13,663 nucleotides of DNA from an uncultured Duganella sp. GTDB taxonomy: Bacteria > Pseudomonadota > Gammaproteobacteria > Burkholderiales > Burkholderiaceae. Shown here piece after piece: positions 1-8,045 of the stretch. How positions within the stretch are numbered: the stretch's first letter is position 1; each line of letters starts with the position of its first letter. The notes under the pieces were generated by a model. It made no database searches, was not told where the DNA came from, and saw only the letters and a list, made by a program, of their open reading frames with translations. Location: the NCBI GenBank assembly GCA_946482635.1, contig CAMLSG010000146.1:1-13663 (forward strand), read 5' to 3'. The translations under genes were made by a program, and so were the position numbers.

Positions 1-864
1 CGCCAGCAGCGCGTGATCGTGCAGGCCGACCAGCAACGGCGCATGCAGCCGGAGGACATCCTGCGCCTCAACGTGCGCAGCAGCACCGGCACGATGGTGC
101 CATTTGCCTCGTTCTCGCAAACGCGCTGGGTGACCGGCCCGATCCAGCTGGTACGCTACAACGGCTATCCGGCCTATCGCCTGAGCGCCGGTGCCGCGCC
201 GGGACATTCGACCGGCGAAGCCATGGAGGAGCTGCTGCGCCTGGCCGAACAGCTGCCGCCGGGCTTCGGCATCGAGTGGACCGGCCAGTCGGCCGAAGAA
301 CGCCTGTCCGGTTCGCAAGCGCCGGCGCTGTTTGCCCTGTCGATGCTGGCCGCTTTCCTGGTGCTGGCTGCGCTGTACGAATCGGAATCGATTCCGGTCG
401 CCGTGTTGCTGGTGGTGCCGCTGGGCGTGCTCGGCGCACTGCTAGGCGCGCATATCCGCGACCTGCCGAACGACGTGTATTTCAAGGTCGGCCTGATTGC
501 GATCATCGGCCTGTCAGCCAAGAACGCGATCCTGATCATCGAGTTCGCCAAGGACTTGCAGGCGCAGGGAAAAGGCCTGATCGAAGCGACGCTGGAAGCC
601 GTGCACCTGCGCTTCCGCCCCATCATCATGACCTCGCTCGCCTTCATCCTCGGCGTGCTGCCGCTGGTGATAGCCTCCGGCGCCGGCTCGGCGTCGCAGC
701 GCGCCATCGGTACCGGCGTGATGGGCGGCATGATTACCGCCACCGTGCTGGCGGTGTTCCTGGTGCCGGTGTTCTTCGTGGTCGTGCGCCGCATTTTCAA
801 AGGCAGCGAGCGCCAACGCCGCCTCGCCGCGCATGAACTGGATCTTCCGGAGTCGAAGCAATGA
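1..864 (+). CDS. RND multidrug efflux permease, C-terminal part (AcrB/MexB family), 5' truncated
   Basis: This is the inner-membrane proton/drug antiporter of a tripartite efflux pump. The frame is open from base 1, so about 287 residues of a roughly 1,050-residue protein are present and the true start lies outside. Seen: the end of the periplasmic porter domain (VQAD, PED, MVPF, RYNG, APG), the hallmark ERLSGSQAP before a membrane helix, then five hydrophobic helices matching TM8-TM12 of AcrB. The Lys of GLSAKNAIL (codon 520-522) and the Thr of MTSLAF (codon 631-633) align with AcrB K940 and T978 of the proton relay, so the transport machinery looks intact. The protein ends in a basic cytoplasmic tail after VFFVVVRR. 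Its stop overlaps the next start (ATGA, 861-864), as expected for an efflux operon. Substrates cannot be read from this fragment. Confidence 0.96.
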   Translation, partial: RQQRVIVQADQQRRMQPEDILRLNVRSSTGTMVPFASFSQTRWVTGPIQLVRYNGYPAYRLSAGAAPGHSTGEAMEELLRLAEQLPPGFGIEWTGQSAEERLSGSQAPALFALSMLAAFLVLAALYESESIPVAVLLVVPLGVLGALLGAHIRDLPNDVYFKVGLIAIIGLSAKNAILIIEFAKDLQAQGKGLIEATLEAVHLRFRPIIMTSLAFILGVLPLVIASGAGSASQRAIGTGVMGGMITATVLAVFLVPVFFVVVRRIFKGSERQRRLAAHELDLPESKQ

Positions 865-2363
865 TGAAGCACCTTGTCCCCAACACACCAGCCGCGATGC
901 TGCCGTCCATTCGCACGCTTGCCTCCGCGCTGTTGCTGGCAGGCGCAGTGTCCGGCTGCTCGATGGCGCCCACCTACCAGCGCCCCGCCGCGCCAGTCGC
1001 TGAAGCCTTCCCTGCCGTGCCGCCCGCCGCAGGCGCCGCAGCCAGTGACGCAGGTGCTGGCACAACGCAGTCCGCAGTGGAAACCGGCTGGCGCACATTC
1101 TTCCCCGACGGCCGCCTGCAGCAACTGATCGCGACAGCGCTGGAAAACAACCGCGACCTCCGCATCGCCGCCCTGCGCATCGAAGAAGCACGCGGCGCCT
1201 ACCGCATCCAGCGCGCCGACCGCCTGCCAACGCTCAACGCCACACTCAGCGAATCGCGCGGCCGCACGCCTGGCTTTGCGAACGCCAGCGGCCAACCGCA
1301 GGTGGGCGAACGCTTTGACGCCGGCCTCGGCATCTCCGCCTTCGAACTGGACTTCTTCGGCCGGGTAAAAAGCCTGAGCAACGCCGCCCTCGCCAATTAT
1401 CTGGCCACGGAAGAAGCGAAACAGGCTGCCCAAATCAGCCTGGTCGCCGAAGTCGCAAAAGCTTATTACACCGAGCGCGCCTTCGCCCAGCAGCAGGCGC
1501 TGGCCGAGAGCACCTACGACGCCCGCAAGCGTACCTTCGAGCTGACGAAGCAGCGCGTGGAAGGCGGCGCATCCTCGCGCCTCGACCTGCGCTCCAACGA
1601 ACAGCAGATGGAAACCGCACGCGCTTCTGCGCTGGCCCTGGCCCGCCAACGTGCGCAAGCCGCCAATGCGCTGGCACTGCTGGTCGGCCAGACGCCGCCA
1701 GCCGGCAGTGCGCAAGCTGGCGCGGCGCCAATGCCAGCAACGGTGGAAGCGATGAGCGACGCCGAAGCTGACGCCATGTCGCACCTCACCGCCGGCCTGC
1801 CATCCGACCTGGTAGCCAACCGCCCCGACATCCGCGCCGCCGAGCAGCGCCTGAAAGCCGCCAACGCCAACATCGGCGCCGCCCGCGCGGCCTTCTTCCC
1901 CCGCATCACGCTGACCACCTCGATCGGCAGCGCCAGCCGCGATTTCAGTGGGCTGTTCGACAGCGGCAGCGACACCTGGGCCTTTGCGCCGCAACTGGTG
2001 CTGCCGATCTTCGACACCGGCCGCAACAAGGCCAACCTCGACGTCAGCCACGCCCGCAAGAACATCGCGGTCGCCGACTACGAGAAAACCATCCAGCAAG
2101 CCTTCCGCGAAGTCGCCGATGCCCTGGCCGCCCGCACCTACCTCGGCGAACAGGTCGCAGCCCAGCGCGCAGTGCAGGACGCCCAGGCCGAACGCCTGCG
2201 TCTATTACAATTACGCTTTGAAAACGGGGTCGCCAGCTCGCTCGACGTGCTCGACGCCCAACGCGAATTGTTCACCGCGGAGCAGGCCCTGGTCCAGGCA
2301 CGCCTGCTGCGCACAACCAGCGCCATCGACTTGTACCGGGCGCTTGGAGGAGGCTTGAAGTAG
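861..2363 (+). CDS. Outer-membrane efflux channel lipoprotein (NodT/OprM family)
   Basis: This is the TolC-like outer-membrane exit duct of the RND pump encoded just upstream. The 500-residue length matches OprM-type proteins. Seen: an N-terminal hydrophobic signal and a lipobox VSGC at residues 30-33, giving a lipidated Cys33 followed by Ser34, which favours outer-membrane sorting. The mature protein opens with MAPTYQRP, typical of the family. Two outer membrane efflux repeats follow (roughly residues 85-280 and 305-495), with family signatures such as ELDFFGR, SYNxxK-like helices, [15 protein letters not shown] and [11 protein letters not shown] at 861 overlaps the permease stop; GGAG at 849-852 lies 8 bases upstream. 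A second ATG at 864 is possible. The gene ends TAG at 2361-2363, overlapping the next start by one base. Confidence 0.95.
   Translation: MMKHLVPNTPAAMLPSIRTLASALLLAGAVSGCSMAPTYQRPAAPVAEAFPAVPPAAGAAASDAGAGTTQSAVETGWRTFFPDGRLQQLIATALENNRDLRIAALRIEEARGAYRIQRADRLPTLNATLSESRGRTPGFANASGQPQVGERFDAGLGISAFELDFFGRVKSLSNAALANYLATEEAKQAAQISLVAEVAKAYYTERAFAQQQALAESTYDARKRTFELTKQRVEGGASSRLDLRSNEQQMETARASALALARQRAQAANALALLVGQTPPAGSAQAGAAPMPATVEAMSDAEADAMSHLTAGLPSDLVANRPDIRAAEQRLKAANANIGAARAAFFPRITLTTSIGSASRDFSGLFDSGSDTWAFAPQLVLPIFDTGRNKANLDVSHARKNIAVADYEKTIQQAFREVADALAARTYLGEQVAAQRAVQDAQAERLRLLQLRFENGVASSLDVLDAQRELFTAEQALVQARLLRTTSAIDLYRALGGGLK
2346..2353 (+). promoter_or_regulatory. Strong Shine-Dalgarno for the patatin-like gene (GTG start)
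   Basis: GGAGGAGG lies inside the last codons of the outer-membrane channel gene and 9 bases before a GTG at 2363. It supports GTG as the true start and a coupled translation unit (TAGTG stop/start overlap). Confidence 0.75.
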
Positions 2364-3436
2364 TGGATTCACCGATCAGTATCCGGCTTGGCCAGCGCGC
2401 CCGCCAGCGCATCGAGCGCGAAGGCCTGCAGGCTGCCGACATTGCCATCATTCCTGCGGCAGCAGGCGGTCCCAAAGGCCTGATCCTGAACGGCATCGAC
2501 CAGTGGATGTTCGGCGAGTGGCTGAAACAGGCGCCGCGCCAGCGCCGCCTGATCGGCGCCTCGATCGGCGCCTGGCGCATGGCCGCCAGCGCCTTCCATG
2601 ACCCGGTCGCAGCGCACCAGCGCCTGGCACACCACTACATCCGCCAGACCTATCCCGAAAAGGTGGATGCCGCCTACGTCAGCCGCGTCATCCGCGCCCT
2701 GCTCGATAGCGTGCTCGATGGCCGCGGCGGGGAAATGCTCAGCAACCCGCACTACCTGCTGTCGGTGATCACGGTACGCGGCATCGGCCCCCTGGCCAGC
2801 ACGCGTGGCGTCCGCTGGCGCGAAATTGCCGGCTTCCTCCGTGCCGCTGCCGGCAACGCCGTTTCGCGCAGCCGCCTGGCCGGCGCCATGGAACGCGTGG
2901 TCTTCCACGACACGCGCGACGACGCAGCCTGGCTGCGCACCAGCTTCGACGCCTTCACCTCGTATTACGTCGGCCTGACGGAACACAACCTGCACGCCGC
3001 CCTGGTGGCATCCGGCTCGATCCCGCTGGTACTGCAGGCGGTCAGCGACATCCACGGCGCACCGCCCGGCGACTATTGGGATGGCGGCTTGATCGATTAC
3101 CACCTGCACCTGCCCTACCAGCGCAACGAAGGGCTGGTGGTCTACCCGCACTTCACCGACCACATTGTGCCGGGCTGGCTCGATAAGTCGATGCCATGGC
3201 GCCGCGCCCGCGACAGCGCGCTGGAAAACGTCATCCTGGTCTCCCCTTCACCGTCCTTCGTGGCACGCCTGCCGAACCGCAAGCTGCCGGACCGGACGGA
3301 CTTCAAGCATTACGGCCAGGACCACGCCGCCCGCATCCGCGACTGGACCTACATCGTTGGCGAAAGCCAGCGCATGGCTGAAGCATTGGCGCAGTGGGCG
3401 GAAAAGCCGGATTTGAAAGTAGCCCAGCAGTTCTAA
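2363..3436 (+). CDS. Patatin-like phospholipase family protein
   Basis: This is a predicted Ser-Asp dyad lipid acyl hydrolase of 357 residues. Seen: an oxyanion-hole-like AAGGPKG at about residues 33-39, the nucleophile elbow GASIG at 65-69 (Ser67), and the dyad motif DGG at 240-242 within YWDGGLIDYH. All three are in patatin order, so the enzyme looks catalytically complete. There is no signal peptide or membrane helix, so it is probably cytosolic or peripheral. The GTG start is chosen because of the GGAGGAGG site 9 bases upstream and because it overlaps the preceding TAG by one base. It is the last gene of the efflux operon. Its substrate is unknown; phospholipid turnover or detoxification linked to the pump is inference. 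The patatin assignment rests on motifs and their spacing. Confidence 0.85.
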   Translation: MDSPISIRLGQRARQRIEREGLQAADIAIIPAAAGGPKGLILNGIDQWMFGEWLKQAPRQRRLIGASIGAWRMAASAFHDPVAAHQRLAHHYIRQTYPEKVDAAYVSRVIRALLDSVLDGRGGEMLSNPHYLLSVITVRGIGPLASTRGVRWREIAGFLRAAAGNAVSRSRLAGAMERVVFHDTRDDAAWLRTSFDAFTSYYVGLTEHNLHAALVASGSIPLVLQAVSDIHGAPPGDYWDGGLIDYHLHLPYQRNEGLVVYPHFTDHIVPGWLDKSMPWRRARDSALENVILVSPSPSFVARLPNRKLPDRTDFKHYGQDHAARIRDWTYIVGESQRMAEALAQWAEKPDLKVAQQF

Positions 3437-3449
3437 ATTACGTGTTATT

Positions 3450-3472
3450 CCCTGTTGCAGCCTTGCAACGGG
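3450..3472 (+). terminator. Hairpin between the lipase and chemoreceptor genes (weak terminator or leader element)
   Basis: CCC-t-GTTGCA, loop GCCT, TGCAAC-GGG forms a 9-bp stem with one bulged T, 14 bases after the lipase stop. No T-run follows, so it is not a classical intrinsic terminator. It may be a weak terminator, an operator, or part of the leader of the chemoreceptor gene. Confidence 0.35.
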
Positions 3473-3530
3473 ATATCTACCACGCAACTATTCAGGTGCA
3501 TACTAGAACTCCAACTACCTGGAGGCTTGT

Positions 3531-5318
3531 ATGCAATTCCTGTCCCAGCTCCGCATCGGGTCCCGCCTGGCAGCAGGCTTCGGCATCGTCCTGCTGCTGT
3601 CGGCCATCGGCACCAGCTATGCCCTGTACCATTCCAACGAAACCGCCACCGCCACGCGCGCCATGATGGAACGGCCGCTGGCCAAAGAGCGCATCGTGTC
3701 GGACTGGTATGTGCTGATCTACTCGGCCATCGCACGCACGCAACTGATCGCGCGCAGCAGCGATGCCGAACTGTCGAACACCTTCGCCACAGTAATTGCC
3801 GACAGTGCCAAGCGCGGCGCCGAATTATTGAAGTCGGTCGAGGGCCTGCTGGAGTCGGACGAGGAACGCAAGATCTACCAGGATGCCGTCGCCATCCGCA
3901 ATAAATACCAGGACGCGAAGAACCAGGTCATGAACGCCAAGAAGGCCGGCGATGCCGCCGAGGGCGAACGACTGTACCGCGAAGTCTTCGAACCTGCGGC
4001 CAAGGCATACCAGGAAAAGGTCAACGAATTGCTGGCCCAGCAGCGCAAGGCCATCGACGCGACAGCGGCCAGGATCAACGAGGCCAACGCCCGCAGCACG
4101 CGCCTGATGCTGACGCTTGGCATCCTGATGCTGGCCTTTGGCGCCTGGGCGGCCTGGGTCATCTCACGCAGCATCACCGTACCGCTGAACTCCGCCCTCG
4201 GCATCGCCAACACCGTGGCCGAAGGCGACCTGACCACACACTTTGACGAACAAACGGCGCGCGATGAAATCGGCGACCTGATGAAAGCCCTGCGCGGCAT
4301 GAACGATGCACTGCGCCGCGTCGTGAGCCAGGTGCAGACCGGCACCACCGCCATCGCCACCGCCTCCAGCGAGATCGCAGAGGGCAACCTGGACCTGTCC
4401 TCCCGCACCGAACAGCAAGCCAGCTCGCTGGAAGAGACGGCGTCGTCAATGGAAGAACTGACCTCCACCGTGCGCCAGAACGCCGACAACGCCAACCAGG
4501 CCAACCAGCTTGCACAGGCAGCGTCCGACGTCGCAGCACGCGGCGGCGAGATCGTTGGGCAGGTAGTCGAAACCATGGGCTCGATCGATGCGTCCTCGCG
4601 CAAGATTGTCGACATCATCGGCACCATCGATGGCATCGCCTTCCAGACCAACATCCTCGCACTGAACGCCGCCGTCGAAGCGGCACGCGCCGGCGAGCAG
4701 GGCCGCGGCTTCGCCGTGGTCGCCTCCGAGGTGCGCAACCTGGCGCAGCGTTCGGCCGCTGCGGCGAAAGAGATCAAGGAGTTGATCGACAACTCCGTGA
4801 TGCAGGTGAACGCCGGCACCTCGCTGGTACAGCAGGCCGGCACCACCATGGGTGAAGTGGTAACCAGCGTGCGCCGCGTGACCGACATCATGGGCGAGAT
4901 CACTTCCGCCAGCCGCGAACAAAGCGTAGGCATCGATGAAGTGAACCAGGCCATCGGCCAGATGGACCAGGTGACGCAGCAGAACGCCGCGTTAGTGGAG
5001 GAAGCCGCAGCTGCAGCCGCCAGCATGCAGGAACAGGCCGCCCAGCTCGCGCAAGTCGCCGCCTCCTTCCGCCTCGGGACGGAAGCAGTGGCGCGCTGGA
5101 GCGCCCAACCCCGACGTGTCGCAGGCGACAGCAGCGTTGCCGCGGTAGAAGCTGCGCCTGCAAAACGACTGGTGGCGCCGGATGCCCGCACAAAGCCGCG
5201 TGCGGCGGCGCGTGCGACGACTGACAACGCGGCGCCCGCGGATCGCAGCAGCGAGCGTCGCACGAAAACCGAACGGCGTGCCCCCGTTGCGAGCAATGAC
5301 GAATGGGAAGAATTCTGA
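3531..5318 (+). CDS. Methyl-accepting chemotaxis protein with four-helix-bundle-type sensor and C-terminal pentapeptide
   Basis: This is a transmembrane chemoreceptor of 595 residues that would signal through CheW/CheA. Seen, in order: TM1 at about residues 13-33, a periplasmic mostly helical region of about 155 residues (4HB_MCP-like), TM2 at about 192-212, HAMP at about 213-266, methylation helix with [16 protein letters not shown], the hairpin tip around [23 protein letters not shown] (from residue 366), and the return helix ending near AASFRLG. An Arg/Ala-rich linker of about 70 residues follows, ending in EWEEF (591-595), a pattern like the xWxxF tether (NWETF in Tsr) that recruits CheR/CheB. 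GGAGG at 3521-3525, 5 bases before ATG, fixes the start. It is a lone gene; I could not identify a sigma-28 or sigma-70 promoter in its 94-base leader. The ligand is unknown. Confidence 0.95.
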   Translation: MQFLSQLRIGSRLAAGFGIVLLLSAIGTSYALYHSNETATATRAMMERPLAKERIVSDWYVLIYSAIARTQLIARSSDAELSNTFATVIADSAKRGAELLKSVEGLLESDEERKIYQDAVAIRNKYQDAKNQVMNAKKAGDAAEGERLYREVFEPAAKAYQEKVNELLAQQRKAIDATAARINEANARSTRLMLTLGILMLAFGAWAAWVISRSITVPLNSALGIANTVAEGDLTTHFDEQTARDEIGDLMKALRGMNDALRRVVSQVQTGTTAIATASSEIAEGNLDLSSRTEQQASSLEETASSMEELTSTVRQNADNANQANQLAQAASDVAARGGEIVGQVVETMGSIDASSRKIVDIIGTIDGIAFQTNILALNAAVEAARAGEQGRGFAVVASEVRNLAQRSAAAAKEIKELIDNSVMQVNAGTSLVQQAGTTMGEVVTSVRRVTDIMGEITSASREQSVGIDEVNQAIGQMDQVTQQNAALVEEAAAAAASMQEQAAQLAQVAASFRLGTEAVARWSAQPRRVAGDSSVAAVEAAPAKRLVAPDARTKPRAAARATTDNAAPADRSSERRTKTERRAPVASNDEWEEF

Positions 5319-5329
5319 GCGGCGCCCCG

Positions 5330-6178
5330 TCAGCCAGCCCTGCTAAACAGTCGCGAAAACAGACTGTTCTTGCGCGTAATACCGGCATCGCCTGATGCCG
5401 GGCTTGCCCTTTGCACCAGACGGTCATCATAAGGCCAAAGGTCGTCGTGTGGCTTTCCGCACCTGACAAAACAGCGATGCGTCACGAGTTCAACCCGCTC
5501 ACCATGGGTCAGGCCGGACTCGTCGTCATCATCATCATCGCTCGCCAGGTCTTTCTTGCCATCGACATTGAAATAGAAAGTATCGCCTACGACAAAATCA
5601 CGGCGAAATTCCGTCCGCCATTGCGAGTTGCGCCCCCAACCATGTGATAAGTCCTGGTGGGGCCGATTGCCCCGCAAGTACGTCCAGTACAGTGTCGACG
5701 CATCTGCGATTCCCGCGACTAGCAACTGTGCTCCGGCAGAGACGCGGACACCAGCCCTGGAAACCATCATGTTCCCAAGCATGACACACGGCCATTCGAA
5801 TTCCTCGATGACGACGGGGCTGAGTGGCGAGGCGGCCCGCTCGACCCGTACCACCTCATGGTAGAAGGGCGAAAATTGCTGCGGCTTGAGCACAGTCATG
5901 CCGAGTGCCTCAGCGAATGCTGCATATTCTTCGAGGGAAATCAGAACCTCTTCCCGCAGCAAGAGATCAAGCCCCCTGGCGAGCGCATACAAGGTCCACG
6001 ATTCCTCAACCTCGATTGGTGGAACGGGATTGCCCTCGCGCTGCCCAAGCAATAGCAGCCACTCCCGCGCTTCGTTATGCTCGCTTAACCACGGTTCCAG
6101 TACATCCGCAAAAACGGCATGCCCCTGGTAATTCGACAAGGCATGAAACAGCCGGTGGAAGGCATTCCAGGCATCCAT
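5330..6178 (-). CDS. Hypothetical protein with an aspartate tract, last gene of the kinase-hemW run
   Basis: I do not recognise this 282-residue protein. It starts one base after the hemW stop (TGA-G-ATG) without a clear Shine-Dalgarno, suggesting translational reinitiation. There is no signal peptide or membrane helix, so it is probably cytosolic. The N-terminal half (to about residue 125) looks helical and rich in Trp, Leu and Glu. The second half has more beta-like stretches (VSAGAQLLVAGI, FYFNVDGK), a DDDDDDE tract at 214-220, and aromatic, His/Cys-bearing motifs (THRCFVRCGKPHDDLWPYDD), then a basic Ser-rich tail. Hand counts of four 60-base lines (5521, 5581, 5881, 5941) give 28, 34, 34 and 37 G+C, below the neighbouring genes, hinting at later acquisition. 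It is convergent with the chemoreceptor gene, 11 bases apart. The gene itself is well supported by its coupling and its uninterrupted frame; function is unknown. Confidence 0.82.
   Translation of the reverse strand: MDAWNAFHRLFHALSNYQGHAVFADVLEPWLSEHNEAREWLLLLGQREGNPVPPIEVEESWTLYALARGLDLLLREEVLISLEEYAAFAEALGMTVLKPQQFSPFYHEVVRVERAASPLSPVVIEEFEWPCVMLGNMMVSRAGVRVSAGAQLLVAGIADASTLYWTYLRGNRPHQDLSHGWGRNSQWRTEFRRDFVVGDTFYFNVDGKKDLASDDDDDDESGLTHGERVELVTHRCFVRCGKPHDDLWPYDDRLVQRASPASGDAGITRKNSLFSRLFSRAG
5346..5368 (+). terminator. Candidate terminator hairpin after the chemoreceptor gene
   Basis: AACAGTC, nine-base loop, GACTGTT is a perfect 7-bp inverted repeat beginning 28 bases after the chemoreceptor stop. 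It is followed by CTT. It lies inside the 3' end of the convergent unknown gene, so it could serve + strand transcripts despite being coding on the other strand. The stem is short and only moderately GC. Confidence 0.35.
5382..5401 (+). terminator. Second candidate terminator hairpin after the chemoreceptor gene
   Basis: CCGGCATC, loop GCCT, GATGCCGG is a perfect 8-bp GC-rich stem 14 bases after the previous hairpin, followed by GCTTGCCCTTTG, a weak T-containing tail. With the first hairpin it makes a tandem pair. It also lies within the convergent unknown gene. Confidence 0.4.
5522..5539 (-). repeat. Six-codon Asp tract (GAT/GAC trinucleotide repeat)
   Basis: Four GAT and two GAC codons in a row encode Asp214-219 of the unknown protein. 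Four identical triplets make it a small potential slippage site; length changes would stay in frame. Confidence 0.8.
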
Positions 6179-6179
6179 C

Positions 6180-7415
6180 TCAAAGGAACATCTGCTGCAG
6201 GTCGTTCAGGAAGCGCTGGCCCAATTCGGTCGGTTTGATCAGCATGTGGTCGCGGTACAGCAGGCCTTTGGCTTCGGCCTCGTTGAGCTGTTTCTCGATC
6301 GTGTTCAGCGCCACGCCTGAGCGTTCAGCGAACAGGTTCGGCTCGAAGCCGCCCTGCAGGCGCAAGGCGTTCAGCATGAACTCGAAGCCCATCTCATCGC
6401 GCGACAACTCGCGTTCCTCCTGCACCGGATTGCCGGCGGCAACCGCATCCATATAGGACTTAGGCTGCTTGTAGCGCGCCTGGCGCAGCACGCGGTGCGG
6501 GAAGGACAGTTTGGAGTGCGCGCCGGCGCCGATGCCGAGGTAGTCGCCGAACTGCCAGTAGTTCAGGTTGTGGCGCGCCTGATGGCCGGGCTGAGCGTAA
6601 GCCGACACTTCGTAGTGGCCATAGCCGTTCGCGGTGGTCAGCTCGGCAATCATGTCCTGCATGTCGGCGCTCAGGTCGTCGTCCGGCAACTGCGGCGGAT
6701 ACTTGGCGAACAGCGTGTTCGGCTCCATCGTCAGGTGGTACAGCGACAGGTGCGGCGGCTTGAATCCGATTGCGGTCTCGATATCCTGGCGTGCCTGTTC
6801 CAGCGTCTGGTTCGGCAGCGCGTACATCAGGTCCAGGTTGAAGTTGTCGAAGTTCGCCAGTGCGATTTCCACCGCGCGTTTCGCCTCGCCGTCATCGTGG
6901 ATGCGGCCCAGCGCCTTCAGGTGTTCGCTGTTGAAGCTCTGGATGCCGATCGACAGGCGGTTGATCCCGCTGTCGCGGTAAGAGCGGAATTTTTCGGCTT
7001 CGAAGGTGCCGGGATTGGCTTCCATCGTGATTTCGCAAGCGCCATCCAGCGGCAGCAGGCTGCGCAGGTCCGACATCAGGCGATCCATGCCGGCCGCGGA
7101 CATCAGGCTTGGCGTGCCGCCGCCGATGAAGATCGTGTAAATCTTGCGGCCCCAGATCAGGGGCAGCGACATTTCCAGGTCGCGCCGCAGCGCGTCCAGG
7201 TATTCCTTCTCGGGTACTTCGCCCTTCGCCTCGTGCGAATTGAAGTCGCAATACGGACACTTGCGCACGCACCATGGCCAGTGGATATACAGCGACAGCG
7301 GCGGCAAGGCTTGCAGGTTCAGCGCGCCGGGACGCAGGTAGGTTGCAGCGACGCCGGCGGCGCTGTCGATGGTGCGGCTTGGTACGGCATTGCCGACCGG
7401 CTTAATCGGAATCAT
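6180..7415 (-). CDS. hemW: HemW, radical SAM heme chaperone (HemN-like)
   Basis: This is a radical SAM protein of the HemN/HemW family, 411 residues. HemW members bind heme and are thought to deliver it to respiratory enzymes; many were formerly annotated as oxygen-independent coproporphyrinogen oxidase. Seen: the 4Fe-4S cluster motif CVRKCPYC (Cys49, Cys53, Cys56) after YIHWPW, GGGTPS at 98-103, then EANPGT and NRLSIGIQSF, and a C-terminal HemN-type domain (DEMGFEFMLNALRL, then a helical region ending FLNDLQQMF). An N-terminal extension of about 38 residues precedes the core. I call HemW rather than HemN from the cluster spacing, the length and the rdgB-hemW pairing; this would need a tree to settle. 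ATG at 7415 overlaps the rdgB stop by 4 bases, and the upstream site (AGAGAAG) is weak, so expression is probably coupled to rdgB. Confidence 0.93.
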   Translation of the reverse strand: MIPIKPVGNAVPSRTIDSAAGVAATYLRPGALNLQALPPLSLYIHWPWCVRKCPYCDFNSHEAKGEVPEKEYLDALRRDLEMSLPLIWGRKIYTIFIGGGTPSLMSAAGMDRLMSDLRSLLPLDGACEITMEANPGTFEAEKFRSYRDSGINRLSIGIQSFNSEHLKALGRIHDDGEAKRAVEIALANFDNFNLDLMYALPNQTLEQARQDIETAIGFKPPHLSLYHLTMEPNTLFAKYPPQLPDDDLSADMQDMIAELTTANGYGHYEVSAYAQPGHQARHNLNYWQFGDYLGIGAGAHSKLSFPHRVLRQARYKQPKSYMDAVAAGNPVQEERELSRDEMGFEFMLNALRLQGGFEPNLFAERSGVALNTIEKQLNEAEAKGLLYRDHMLIKPTELGQRFLNDLQQMFL

Positions 7416-7999
7416 TTCTTCAGCTTCTCTACCAACGCACGCAGGGCCTGGCCGCGATGGGACAGGCGGTTCTTCTCTTCCGGCGCCAGCTCGGCTACGT
7501 GCTTGCCCAGCGATGGAATCAGGAAGTATGGATCGTAGCCAAAGCCGCCCTCACCGCGCGACTCGGGCGAAATCACACCTTCCCAGCGGCCATCGGCGAT
7601 CACCGGCTGCGGGTCATCGGCATGGCGCACGAAGACCAGTACGCAGTAATAGTAGGCCGATTTGTCGGCGTGCGCAGCCAGGTCTGCGATCAGTTTTTCG
7701 CTGTTGCGCGCGTCCGATTTAGGCTCGCCGGCATAGCGGGCGGAATACACGCCGGGCGCACCGCCCAGGGCATTCACGCATACGCCCGAATCATCGGCCA
7801 GCGCCGGCAAGCCGGTCAGGCGCGCGGCATGGCGCGCCTTGGTCAGTGCATTTTCGACAAAAGTGTGGAAAGGCTCATCGGCCTCCGGCACGTCGAATTC
7901 GCCTTGCGGATGGGCGGAGAAACCAATGGTCGAGAGCAGCTCGTTGAATTCCTTGAGCTTGCCCTTGTTGTTCGATGCGAGAACGATGCGTTGTGTCAT
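7412..7999 (-). CDS. rdgB: dITP/XTP pyrophosphatase (RdgB/HAM1 family)
   Basis: This enzyme hydrolyses non-canonical purine nucleoside triphosphates (dITP, ITP, XTP) to monophosphates and so keeps them out of DNA and RNA. The protein is 195 residues, the usual length. Seen: RIVLASNNKGKLKEF at the N-terminus (nucleotide binding), ADDSGVCVNALGGAPGVYSARYAG in the middle (catalytic Asp region), GEGGFGYDPYF, and SHRGQALRAL near the C-terminus. The frame extends further upstream to 8095, but family alignment puts the start at the ATG at 7999, before TQRIVLASNN. No Shine-Dalgarno is visible before it; instead a perfect hairpin ends one base upstream. An in-frame ATG at 8029, inside that hairpin, would add ten residues. 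The gene overlaps hemW by 4 bases. Confidence 0.95.
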   Translation of the reverse strand: MTQRIVLASNNKGKLKEFNELLSTIGFSAHPQGEFDVPEADEPFHTFVENALTKARHAARLTGLPALADDSGVCVNALGGAPGVYSARYAGEPKSDARNSEKLIADLAAHADKSAYYYCVLVFVRHADDPQPVIADGRWEGVISPESRGEGGFGYDPYFLIPSLGKHVAELAPEEKNRLSHRGQALRALVEKLKK

Positions 8000-8000
8000 G

Positions 8001-8030
8001 AATGTCGGCTCGTAAGAGAGAGCCGACATT
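8001..8030 (-). promoter_or_regulatory. Perfect 11-bp hairpin abutting the rdgB start codon
   Basis: AATGTCGGCTC, eight-base loop, GAGCCGACATT is a perfect inverted repeat filling most of the 46-base rph-rdgB gap. On the rdgB mRNA it ends one base before the ATG and covers the place where a Shine-Dalgarno would be. No T-run follows, so it is not a standard terminator. It could restrain rdgB translation or act as an RNA processing or stability element. Confidence 0.65.
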
Positions 8031-8045
8031 GTAAACCACTTGCGA

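Noticed and set aside
174..2099. Long 641-codon open frame on the - strand across the permease and channel genes
   Set aside because: It is antisense to two clearly recognised genes, its translation is low-complexity Gly/Ala/Arg-rich with no family motif, and long antisense frames are expected at this G+C.
3875..5296. 473-codon open frame on the - strand across the chemoreceptor
   Set aside because: Ser/Ala/Arg-rich antisense translation of a well-defined chemoreceptor gene; no ribosome site or motif.
5522..5539. The GAT/GAC tract as a CRISPR or microsatellite phase-variation switch
   Set aside because: It is only six codons with a three-base unit, so slippage would not shift the frame.
8001..8030. 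The rph-rdgB hairpin as an intrinsic terminator of rph
   Set aside because: No T-run follows on the - strand, and the next coding sequence begins one base later.
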